DNA from: a virus | IMG/VR virus record: IMGVR_UViG_3300025009_000054 | Span: 1-64,000 of that record | Reading direction: 5' to 3' (one strand) | Length of the DNA: 64,000 nucleotides | Shown here: positions 14,785-21,395 of the stretch, piece after piece | Layout of the letters: every line of letters starts with the position of its first letter | Position numbering within the stretch: position 1 is the stretch's first letter | The notes under the pieces: generated by a model | What the model saw: the letters and a program-made list of their open reading frames with translations, nothing else | The model's database searches: none | Told to the model about the DNA's origin: nothing | Program-made: the position numbers and the translations under genes

Positions 14785-15171
14785 TTAGGAATTTAATCTT
14801 TTAATGAAGAGATCGCGCAGTTTTTCTTCATCTGTACATTCTGCACCTTCATAGATAACAACTGCACCATGTGGTATGTCATCACCGTATGGTTCGATAT
14901 AGGCAGCGTGTCGACCAGGTTTAACCGCGTCAAATACAAGGCCACGAATTATTCTCACTAACATAGCGTGATCTTTAATACCCGCACCATCATTTATCCA
15001 ACCGACAAAGTCAATATCAATTTTACGGTTCTCACACTCGTCATTATGGCACGTCATAATGAACCTCTCATATATTGGATCGTTACTCTTATCTCTTCTA
15101 CTAGACATTTTATCACACATCATGCATGATCTTGGATCGCGCACCTCTTCTGGTAAAATATCCTTACTCAT
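14785..15171 (-). CDS. Zinc-binding hypothetical protein
   Basis: 128 residues. ATG 15171 overlaps the upstream stop (ATGA) and has a GGAGGAGAC site. CMMC and CHNDEC pairs suggest one zinc site near the N-terminus; the C-terminal half is alpha/beta. Second gene of a unit with 15168-15662. Function unknown. Confidence 0.65.
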   Translation of the reverse strand: MSKDILPEEVRDPRSCMMCDKMSSRRDKSNDPIYERFIMTCHNDECENRKIDIDFVGWINDGAGIKDHAMLVRIIRGLVFDAVKPGRHAAYIEPYGDDIPHGAVVIYEGAECTDEEKLRDLFIKRLNS

Positions 15172-15662
15172 TTTGTCTCCTCCGGCCACAGTACCCAATA
15201 CGCATCCATCATCTTGATGATGAAATTACCTATCTCAACGACGGTTTTGAATCCGCGCCACCTACTGGTATTCTCACTCATCGCATCTTCTATATCGTTA
15301 TCAATAATCTTACCAAGCCACAACTTTAGAGCTAACTTATCACCATCTGTCAACCGATGGAACCATGTACCATCCTTATTGATTGTCCATTTAATACGAA
15401 TGATGTCAGGTGATGTGCTATCGTTAGAATAATTGGCATCGTTGATAACCTCTGCCAGAACGTGGATAGCCTGTTTCCTTTTCAAGGAATCAACGTCCTC
15501 TATCACTCCAGGCTCAGTATCGCATTCCAATAAAAGACCCCGTTCCTTGTACAACTCAGGATTTCTCTCAGCAGCGTCGATATAGCTGGTGAGCGGCACC
15601 CAGCTATGATCTTTATAGAATATGCCCCTCAATTCCCTTATTGAAACTATCAAACACTTCAT
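15168..15662 (-). CDS. Hypothetical protein
   Basis: 164 residues, ATG after TTGGAGGTAGGAT, 47 nt below the promoter at 15709. Alpha/beta composition with an acidic C-terminus, no recognised motif. Confidence 0.65.
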   Translation of the reverse strand: MKCLIVSIRELRGIFYKDHSWVPLTSYIDAAERNPELYKERGLLLECDTEPGVIEDVDSLKRKQAIHVLAEVINDANYSNDSTSPDIIRIKWTINKDGTWFHRLTDGDKLALKLWLGKIIDNDIEDAMSENTSRWRGFKTVVEIGNFIIKMMDAYWVLWPEETK

Positions 15663-15708
15663 ATCCTACCTCCAAAATTGTTGTGGGAGCCGTTTTGCTC
15701 CTCCAAAA

Positions 15709-15740
15709 GTGTAGACGTACGGTGAAGCTAGAGCGGTGCC
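15709..15740 (-). promoter_or_regulatory. Repeated phage promoter, copy 12
   Basis: GGCACC-17 nt-CGTCTACAC. Leader hairpin GGAGC/GCTCC with an AAAACG loop (15686-15701), very similar to that of copy 13. Confidence 0.75.
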
Positions 15741-15757
15741 AGTCTCGTTTTTACTAC

Positions 15758-16864
15758 CTACGCGGCATGTATGAAATCCGCCCTTATGTCCACACCGATT
15801 CCATTGCTAGGATGGTCAAGATGGATGGTCATCTTACTAAACTGTGTCGGATCCGCCCACGTAGTGAGACAAGGCTGTACAGTCTGTCCAAGTTTGAGAA
15901 ATCCCTTAGCTCTCCAGTATGGTATATTTGATTTTGATATGGACAGTGGTATCGCTCGGTAGTAAACACGGTTACTAGCAAACCCTTCCGGTATTCCAGG
16001 CACTTGTGGAGCAAAGTTCATCTGTACAAAATCTTTATCCATTCCCTTCGGGAGTATCACGAGCCCAACACGCTCTCTCGCAAGTGTCACACTGAAATAC
16101 ATGGCTATCAAGTCATTTATCCTAGACTGTGGAAAATCCGGGTAGATTCTCTCATATTTCCCTTTGTAGAAATCCCTCTGCTCTTTTGGTACGACTCCAA
16201 TCCAGCCCATCCTAAGGAGCTCTTGGTACGCATCGGAGTGATACGCTGAACCCACTCCATTTATATCTGTGTATCTGAGGTAATCCGCCATCACTGGAAA
16301 TATTTGGGCTACACAATTCATATACGCGCTCTCAGTGGTGACCATGCTCTCTCTTATCGGATGAATTATCTGCCCATAACCAAGCACATTGCACAAATTC
16401 TGGTAGTCTGAAATATACTTCTCAATGTCTTGCCTAATCTCTACTTCATGTGCTTCGAGCGCGTACCCTGTCAAATCTTCTAGTCTGACATAGAATTTGC
16501 ATCCTGGTGGGTAGACCTCAGACACTCTGTTGTGCATACACATCATCATGCGCATAGCATACAGTTCTGCAAGGTCTATCGATTCTCCACTATGCGGTTT
16601 CTTCGGTCCAGACGGTACAAGAATTGGTATAGGGCTGTTCTTTTGTACATTAGCGCGGACGATTCTGTGGAGACGATCAAATGTGGCCTCATTAGGTCTA
16701 GGACCAAATCTTACCTGACCAGTACCAATGAGTTCGTTAACTATGAGCGTATAGATAGAGCTACCAGTACTAGTGACTGGCAGTATTATCTCACTCTCGA
16801 TCTGAGCGATGATACCACTGTGATACTGTGGAATTTCGGTGTTGCATGTAGCGATTGTTGCCAT
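15758..16864 (-). CDS. Unrecognised 368-residue enzyme-like protein
   Basis: ATG 16864 after ATGGAGGTATG. The longest product of the cassette region. The stretch about residues 85-150 (PIPILVPSGPKKP...SIDLAELYAMRMMMCMHNRVSEVYPPG..FYVR) resembles in layout the isonitrile synthase (PvcA/DIT1) core, where a Pro-rich strand precedes 'DLGE.LAL..L..L......YPPG'. The resemblance is weak and key residues cannot be confirmed by eye. A single-gene cassette under the promoter at 16914. A host-modifying or small-molecule role is speculation. Confidence 0.6.
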   Translation of the reverse strand: MATIATCNTEIPQYHSGIIAQIESEIILPVTSTGSSIYTLIVNELIGTGQVRFGPRPNEATFDRLHRIVRANVQKNSPIPILVPSGPKKPHSGESIDLAELYAMRMMMCMHNRVSEVYPPGCKFYVRLEDLTGYALEAHEVEIRQDIEKYISDYQNLCNVLGYGQIIHPIRESMVTTESAYMNCVAQIFPVMADYLRYTDINGVGSAYHSDAYQELLRMGWIGVVPKEQRDFYKGKYERIYPDFPQSRINDLIAMYFSVTLARERVGLVILPKGMDKDFVQMNFAPQVPGIPEGFASNRVYYRAIPLSISKSNIPYWRAKGFLKLGQTVQPCLTTWADPTQFSKMTIHLDHPSNGIGVDIRADFIHAA

Positions 16865-16913
16865 CTTCGTACATACCTCCATGTAGGTCAAGAGCCGTTT
16901 GCTCTTGCTACGA

Positions 16914-16945
16914 GTGTAGACGTACGGTGAGAAACAAATGGTGTC
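16914..16945 (-). promoter_or_regulatory. Repeated phage promoter, copy 13
   Basis: GACACC-17 nt-CGTCTACAC. The leader has a perfect 7-bp CAAGAGC/GCTCTTG hairpin (16889-16907). Confidence 0.7.
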
Positions 16946-16964
16946 GACTTTGCCGAGAGGAGCT

Positions 16965-16998
16965 TTGGGGAGTGACGGGGGTCATTATCACTCCCCAA
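16965..16998 (-). terminator. Terminator hairpin
   Basis: TTGGGGAGTGA/TCACTCCCCAA, perfect 11-bp stem with a 12-nt loop, 11 nt past the stop of the gene at 17010. Confidence 0.65.
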
Positions 16999-17009
16999 CT
17001 AGCACTATC

Positions 17010-17408
17010 TTATGCCGCTTTAGTCGTAGTGCCTGGTTTGCCAGCGTTGTCGGGATCCTGTGCGGCTTCTTCCTCTGCAAGCTTCTCAAGTCGCTCCTTT
17101 TCCCTTTTCGCGGCCAATGCATCAGCACCACGCTTACCGGCCTCTTTGAATTTCACTTGAAGTGCGTCACTAACGAGCTTCGCCGAACCTACTGGAAGGT
17201 CCAATTCGTTTTCATATCCAGTGGCATCAAGTCCGTGTGCCTGCTTGATATGTGTTACTAGACTGTGTGCCTTAAATCTGCACAACCCGCACTCTACGGG
17301 TTCTCCATCAAGGATTCCACCACGCTTGGCCTGTCGGCGAATGCGTGCACGCTCGATCTTTCGAGCCTCTTCATCTGTAATTGTCTTACCGTTTACTTGA
17401 GCTGACAT
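17010..17408 (-). CDS. Ros/MucR-like zinc-finger protein (paralogue 4)
   Basis: 132 residues, ATG after GGGAGAAAAAC. Finger C40, C43, H53, H58 after a basic helix (KIERARIRRQAKRGG), then GLDATGYENELDLPVG...VSDALQVKFKEAGKRGADAL and an extra charged C-terminal helix. It lies below paralogue 5 with a hairpin between them. No separate copy of the repeated promoter, so it probably depends on read-through from 18177. Confidence 0.75.
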   Translation of the reverse strand: MSAQVNGKTITDEEARKIERARIRRQAKRGGILDGEPVECGLCRFKAHSLVTHIKQAHGLDATGYENELDLPVGSAKLVSDALQVKFKEAGKRGADALAAKREKERLEKLAEEEAAQDPDNAGKPGTTTKAA

Positions 17409-17442
17409 TGTTTTTCTCCCATTCTTTAGTTAAAGCGTTCTA

Positions 17443-17468
17443 TTGGGGATGAAATACCCCATCCCCAA
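17443..17468 (-). terminator. Terminator hairpin
   Basis: TTGGGGATG/CATCCCCAA 9-bp stem with an 8-nt loop, 12 nt past the stop of the gene at 17480. Confidence 0.55.
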
Positions 17469-17479
17469 CCATGAGCGGT

Positions 17480-18118
17480 CTACGCCGCTTTCCCATGATC
17501 TTTCCTTGCAGTCGTCCTTGCATCTTGGGGACCATGTCGGTCCTCATTCTCATGTACGCTGGGATCGTGGGGGCCACGCTCATGTTCGCGCTTCTCAGCT
17601 TCGTCAGCTATTTCTGCGCGGATAACTCCACCTTGATGCCCACTCTCTTTGAATTTTGGCATCAGGTCCGGAGTGACCATCCAAGATCCACCTGGCTCCA
17701 GGCCAAGTTCCTTCTCATATTCCTCTGCAGTCAAGCCGTGTGCCTGGTGAATGTGGGTACTAAGTGCTAGTCCCTTCCATCCGCATAAACCACACTTAAC
17801 TTCCTGCATACCACCCTGGGTTCCGGGTTCCTCATAGACACCACCAGCTTGCGGCTGTCGTCTGGATTCTCTTCTACGAACTCTAGTATTATCTCCAGCT
17901 ATTTCCGCATCGGTGGACCTTGAAATAACTCCACCCTCGACCGATCGGGCTTTCCCAGTCTCGTAGGGAGCAGTAGACTCTTCCTCAGCGTGTTCACGCG
18001 AGGCTTGCGCCATCTGTTCTCCCTGCTCTCGGAACGCTGCATCGCCACGTTTTACTGACTCTGCAGTAGCCGCTCGGAATCGCTGTTCCTCTTGTTCGTC
18101 GTACTTCTCGTTAGCCAT
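17480..18118 (-). CDS. Extended Ros/MucR-like zinc-finger protein (paralogue 5)
   Basis: 212 residues, ATG after TAAGGAGGAAATGCC. About 100 N-terminal residues are charged, low-complexity and probably disordered or helical. The finger follows (C109, C112, H122, H127) with GLTAEEYEKELGLEPGG...VTPDLMPKFKESG, the copy closest to bacterial MucR in its TAEEY..E.GL segment. A polar, His-rich tail ends the protein. Longest of the seven paralogues. Confidence 0.75.
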   Translation of the reverse strand: MANEKYDEQEEQRFRAATAESVKRGDAAFREQGEQMAQASREHAEEESTAPYETGKARSVEGGVISRSTDAEIAGDNTRVRRRESRRQPQAGGVYEEPGTQGGMQEVKCGLCGWKGLALSTHIHQAHGLTAEEYEKELGLEPGGSWMVTPDLMPKFKESGHQGGVIRAEIADEAEKREHERGPHDPSVHENEDRHGPQDARTTARKDHGKAA

Positions 18119-18176
18119 GGCATTTCCTCCTTATGGTATTGCAACGGACCATAGGAGCCCACACCTGCTTCCAAGA

Positions 18177-18208
18177 GTGTAGACGCACGACACGCGACGA
18201 ACGCTGTT
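18177..18208 (-). promoter_or_regulatory. Repeated phage promoter, copy 14
   Basis: AACAGC-17 nt-CGTCTACAC. The upstream box is the most degenerate of the set; the -10-like part is intact. Confidence 0.55.
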
Positions 18209-18310
18209 AACGTTCATTCCAGCTAGAACTTGACTAGCTGGTATAGGACCACTGAGGCTGGTAATACCAGCAATGGCGTGTCCCAATGGTCCTATATCAG
18301 CCAGCTTTAT

Positions 18311-18365
18311 CGTGGGCTGGTCATCTTTCAACAACCAGCCCACGTTCAGTGGAGGTTCGCGACAG
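18311..18365 (-). terminator. Terminator hairpin with conserved flank
   Basis: CGTGGGCTGGT/ACCAGCCCACG 11-bp stem (18311-18344, first base pair included from 18311) followed on the gene side by AGTGGAGGTTCGCG, as at 14746. A second, imperfect repeat (AGCTGGTATAGGACCA ... TGGTCCTATAT) lies at about 18235-18296. The surrounding 18209-18427 holds no supportable gene. Confidence 0.55.
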
Positions 18366-18427
18366 ATGGCAACTGTCGATTTCGCGCTGACACGCGAACT
18401 TGTTCCGCCCTCCACATGCGGCAAACT

Positions 18428-18631
18428 TTACCCTTTTGGCTTCACACGATAGACGTTCAGGCCTACTTTGATTCCCTTGAGTCCTGGTATTGCTGCACCA
18501 GGAGTCTTAGCTATCATGTCGTTACCTGAGCTGGTCTTGCCAGCGTCGTTCGTAAGGTCTACCCTAAGGATAAGCTCATCGCCGTCAACTTCGGCGGTAA
18601 TTCCATCCGCGATTATCATTTTATCGGGCAT
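18428..18631 (-). CDS. Small hypothetical protein
   Basis: 67 residues, beta-rich (MIIADGITAEVDGDELILRVDL...GIKVGLNVYRV). AGGATAATTTAG precedes the ATG. It follows 18639-19025 by 7 nt. Possibly a small structural or binding barrel; function unknown. Confidence 0.6.
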   Translation of the reverse strand: MPDKMIIADGITAEVDGDELILRVDLTNDAGKTSSGNDMIAKTPGAAIPGLKGIKVGLNVYRVKPKG

Positions 18632-18638
18632 ATCTAAA

Positions 18639-19025
18639 TTATCCTTTCTGCGCTTGTACTATCGCTTCTGCGGAAACGGTGTATATGCGGCAGAGGTCGC
18701 GATGTAGCTTTATCTCCGCCATAAGGTCTGCTTCAAGAATCATAGACTCTCGCCTACTACGTACGAGCTCTTGATACTCTACGTGGTCTATCAGCTTCGA
18801 TTTGTAGAGAGCGTCTCTGGCTTTGTCATTTCCGCCCTCAGAGATTGCCTGGGCACGCATATCAAACTCGATCGGGCCCATAGCCTCTTCTGTACGGACA
18901 CGCTCAGCTATGAGTGCGTTGTATTTCTTAGTGCACTCGTATCGCTGTAGAGTTTCGTGTATCGATTGTAATAATATTGATTGCGTGTCGCCAGATACTA
19001 TCAATTGCTTAAGTTCTTCATTCAC
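18639..19025 (-). CDS. Helical hypothetical protein
   Basis: 128 residues, predicted all-helical with long charged heptads. ATG after GTGGAGGTAGCG. No metal site or catalytic motif visible. Confidence 0.6.
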   Translation of the reverse strand: MNEELKQLIVSGDTQSILLQSIHETLQRYECTKKYNALIAERVRTEEAMGPIEFDMRAQAISEGGNDKARDALYKSKLIDHVEYQELVRSRRESMILEADLMAEIKLHRDLCRIYTVSAEAIVQAQKG

Positions 19026-19050
19026 TTGACGCTACCTCCACATAAAGTAT

Positions 19051-19088
19051 GCGGTCGGGCTTCAGGTACTTACCACCTACCCGACCGC
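19051..19088 (-). terminator. Terminator hairpin
   Basis: GCGGTCGGG/CCCGACCGC 9-bp stem with an inner AGGT/ACCT pair. A second stem CCAGGAT/ATCCTGG (19090-19111) overlaps the stop codon of the upstream gene. Confidence 0.6.
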
Positions 19089-19101
19089 GCCAGGATCCAT
19101 A

Positions 19102-19461
19102 TTAATCCTGGTCTTCGTCTTCATCAGAATCGCTGACCTCGCCAGCTTCGAGTGCTCTCTTCTCGGCAAGTGCCTTGGCACCCTTGGCTCCCGATGCCGC
19201 AAACTTCTCTTTCAGCTTGTCCGAAACGATCTTGCCGGATCCGGGCTCGATACCCAGAGTCTCTTCATATGCCAGCGCATCCATCGCATGCTCTGTTCTC
19301 AGGTGAGTGACCAGGCTATTTGCCTTGTACTCTTTACCGTTCATCTTGCATATCTCGCACTCGATTGCGCCTTCGATGTCGCCTCGCTGTGCATTCCTAC
19401 GTGCACGAGCACGCTGTTTTCTTCGCTCTTCCTGATCGAGATCTTTTACTTTGTCTGCCAT
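19102..19461 (-). CDS. Ros/MucR-like zinc-finger protein (paralogue 6)
   Basis: 119 residues, ATG after TAGGAGGCCAACG. Finger C35, C38, H53, H58: the loop between Cys and His is five residues longer than in most paralogues (CKMNGKEYKANSLVTHL). The tail GIEPGSGKIVSDKLKEKFAASGAKGAKAL is typical, and an acidic stretch (SDSDEDEDQD) ends the protein. Own promoter at 19527. Confidence 0.75.
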   Translation of the reverse strand: MADKVKDLDQEERRKQRARARRNAQRGDIEGAIECEICKMNGKEYKANSLVTHLRTEHAMDALAYEETLGIEPGSGKIVSDKLKEKFAASGAKGAKALAEKRALEAGEVSDSDEDEDQD

Positions 19462-19526
19462 TGTCGTTGGCCTCCTATGTTTTTAATTGAAGGTGCGGAG
19501 CGTCGATACCGTCCGCCCTCCCACGA

Positions 19527-19558
19527 GTGTAGACGTCTAGCAAGAAGTAGGCGGTGCC
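19527..19558 (-). promoter_or_regulatory. Repeated phage promoter, copy 15
   Basis: GGCACC-17 nt-CGTCTACAC. Leader hairpin GCGGA/TCCGC (19495-19516), like that of copy 3. Confidence 0.75.
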
Positions 19559-19572
19559 GATTCCGGCTGGAT

Positions 19573-19770
19573 TCAGAATTTTCTCTTAAGATCTGATGGT
19601 ATTGGGCGATATACGGTGTTCCCATTTCCTAGCGTAAACCAAATACCCCTATTTCTCTTTCCGTAATCCCAGCTAACTACCTTGAGTTTTGGGTCCGACG
19701 GATCTACATCGCGTTGGATAACCCTACCAACAAACCTATTAGCCCAATTATCGATCTGTTCTCTAGTCAT
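19573..19770 (-). CDS. Small hypothetical protein
   Basis: 65 residues. ATG 19770 overlaps the upstream TGA (TGATG) and is 6 nt from AGGAG. Basic and beta-rich (KLKVVSWDYGKRNRGIWFTLGNG). Function unknown. Confidence 0.6.
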   Translation of the reverse strand: MTREQIDNWANRFVGRVIQRDVDPSDPKLKVVSWDYGKRNRGIWFTLGNGNTVYRPIPSDLKRKF

Positions 19771-20132
19771 CACTTTCTCCTCTCGCGAGAACGCATGCGA
19801 CGTCGTAAACGGGCACGTACGTCCTTGGCGTCTTCCTTCGCAAGAAGAATAGGCTCTTTATTGGGAACGGGTTCTTGGACATTCTCGACAAAAGGTACGT
19901 CTCTAAGCGGGTGAGTGTCTATATAGTGTTTAGCTGGAGAGATAGGATTATCTGTATCTACCATAACAGACACATCACCTTCCCAGCGTTTCTTGAGTTG
20001 ACAATCTGCAGGGTCTAGTAATACTACAGTCTCGCGTGTTCTCGGATCCATTCCTGTAAGTGGTACAGGATAAGCGCACTTCTTGGTTCGTACGCAGTAT
20101 TGGTGGGAGTGACAGCAACCAAATACAGCCAT
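19770..20132 (-). CDS. Hypothetical protein with basic tail
   Basis: 120 residues, ATG after AAAGGAGGTTACAG. The N-terminus has a Cys cluster (CCHSHQYC..KKC) that may bind metal. The C-terminus is very Arg-rich (RARLRRRMRSRERRK), suggesting RNA or DNA contact. It lies just below the iterated hairpins at 20167-20309. Confidence 0.6.
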   Translation of the reverse strand: MAVFGCCHSHQYCVRTKKCAYPVPLTGMDPRTRETVVLLDPADCQLKKRWEGDVSVMVDTDNPISPAKHYIDTHPLRDVPFVENVQEPVPNKEPILLAKEDAKDVRARLRRRMRSRERRK

Positions 20133-20166
20133 CTGTAACCTCCTTTATATCGTATCGATAATCTGA

Positions 20167-20309
20167 GGCGACTCGTCGCCTGTTGGTTCTTCTTTCGTTT
20201 CCGAAGGAAACGTGGTTCTTCTTAAAATGGTTTTTCTTCGGTTCCGCCCGCGAAACACCTATGTTTCGCCCGCGAAACACCTATATGTTTCGCCCGCGAA
20301 ACACCTATG
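20167..20309. repeat. Cluster of five small hairpins including three tandem copies
   Basis: GGCGAC-TC-GTCGCC (20167-20180), CGTTTCC-GAA-GGAAACG (20196-20212), then three near-identical 22-24-bp units (20242-20263, 20264-20287, 20288-20309). Each unit carries CGCCCGCG within TTTCGCCCGCGAAA, giving a 6-bp stem with a 4-nt loop in units 2 and 3. The cluster fills the gap between two genes and is not convincingly coding in any frame. Confidence 0.65.
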
Positions 20310-20325
20310 CTTCTTCTGAGAATAT

Positions 20326-20733
20326 CTATTTAGATTTCGATTTAGGCCTTTGAACGCGACTGTAAGTAAGTATCCGATATGTCGCGCTACGTTCAGCGTC
20401 GCCCTTATCGAGTATTTCAATGATACCTGCCTTCACCATTTCGTGTATGTGGATATTTATCCTGCCACGAGATGTGCCGACAATATCAGCGATAGTCTTA
20501 CATGATGGAAAACATGTGCAATTTTCACCCTCAAATGATTTTAGTACTATCCATATATGAACCCACGCGTGTTTCCATCCTTTGAACATACCCTTCTTTA
20601 CAGCGTCGTTATAGAGTGGATTGAAGCCATGGCTGGCGTCACACTCTTCGAGATTGACCGTATTTACCAGTGGTTCTGGTTTTATTGGTATCTCGTATTT
20701 CGTATTATCCTCCTTGAGGAGATAGGTCCGCAT
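20326..20733 (-). CDS. Winged helix-turn-helix DNA-binding protein
   Basis: 135 residues from ATG 20733 (TTGGAGGCTTACG site). The segment CFPSCKTIADIVGTSRGRINIHIHEMVKAGIIEI is a helix-turn-helix followed by a wing (DKGDAERSATYRIL), as in phage replication-organiser and GntR/MarR-like helix_turn_helix_36 proteins. The C-terminus is basic. A 13-bp inverted repeat lies 20 bp upstream of the start (20754-20809), a candidate site for self-control. Regulator or replication role not resolved. Confidence 0.75.
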   Translation of the reverse strand: MRTYLLKEDNTKYEIPIKPEPLVNTVNLEECDASHGFNPLYNDAVKKGMFKGWKHAWVHIWIVLKSFEGENCTCFPSCKTIADIVGTSRGRINIHIHEMVKAGIIEILDKGDAERSATYRILTYSRVQRPKSKSK

Positions 20734-20753
20734 CGTAAGCCTCCAAACATGAA

Positions 20754-20809
20754 TGTGGCTCAAACTATTTTACCAGAACTTGGACAGCACAGGATTAGTT
20801 TGAGCCACA
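20754..20809. promoter_or_regulatory. Inverted repeat upstream of the HTH gene
   Basis: Perfect 13-bp arms TGTGGCTCAAACT and AGTTTGAGCCACA separated by 30 bp, ending 20 bp above the start at 20733. It could be an operator or an RNA stem before the ribosome site. Confidence 0.6.
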
Positions 20810-20839
20810 CGATGTGAATGCTTATTAAGTTTTTGTCCT

Positions 20840-20873
20840 GACTGTCCACATCCTATATTAGTACGGGACAGTC
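20840..20873 (-). terminator. Terminator-like hairpin
   Basis: GACTGTCC/GGACAGTC 8-bp stem with outer GTCC/GGAC pairing, 12 nt past the stop of the gene at 20885. Confidence 0.5.
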
Positions 20874-20884
20874 GTGGGACCTAA

Positions 20885-21181
20885 CTACGCCTGGAAATTG
20901 AGATTTGCGGGATCGATCTGAACTACGTTATCTTCAGCAGGCTTTTCTGCCTTGTTTGATGCTACTTTAGCTGCCCCAGCCTTGCCAAAATCGCTAAACT
21001 TTTTGGTGAGCGATGCCGCTACAAATGGAGCGTTATACTTCTCTGCGTACTCCTTGGCCTTCATGCCATGCACTCTACCAAGGTGTGTGATGATTGACGC
21101 TGCCGTGTACGGTTCAGCGACTCCCTGCTCCACGCAAACCTGGCATACAACTGGATCATCTACTTCTAGTCTTTTCGCCAT
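20885..21181 (-). CDS. Ros/MucR-like zinc-finger protein (paralogue 7)
   Basis: 98 residues from ATG 21181, which has a full AAAGGAGGTGATT site. Finger C13, C16, H33, H38 with the longest Cys-His loop of the family. The following GMKAKEYAEKYNAPFVAASLTKKFSDFGKAGAAKV matches the family tail. It lacks the long basic N-terminus and is the most divergent member. No repeated promoter upstream; the 200-bp leader contains no recognised signal. Confidence 0.7.
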   Translation of the reverse strand: MAKRLEVDDPVVCQVCVEQGVAEPYTAASIITHLGRVHGMKAKEYAEKYNAPFVAASLTKKFSDFGKAGAAKVASNKAEKPAEDNVVQIDPANLNFQA

Positions 21182-21355
21182 AAGAATCACCTCCTTTCCA
21201 AACCAGATATGGTATAAGGTCGAAGGGAAGAGGGATTCTATCTATGCTTTATCTCAAATTCCCAGGTTCATAAGCTATCGCAAGATGAAACTCCGAAAGG
21301 ATCTATCTTTATATCATAGTTGCCGCTCGATTCGGCAGGTATGCTCCTTTCCAAG

Positions 21356-21383
21356 GGGACCCGGAATTGCCCCTCCGGGTCCC
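21356..21383 (-). terminator. Terminator hairpin
   Basis: GGGACCCGGA/TCCGGGTCCC perfect 10-bp stem with an 8-nt loop, 12 nt past the stop of the gene at 21396. Confidence 0.65.
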
Positions 21384-21395
21384 ATCACATATTAA

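Noticed and set aside
18131-18424. Minus-strand 97-codon frame
   Set aside because: It contains a promoter copy and a terminator stem and has no ribosome site.
19975-20280. Minus-strand frame across the hairpin cluster
   Set aside because: It overlaps a supported gene and is made of repeat-derived sequence.
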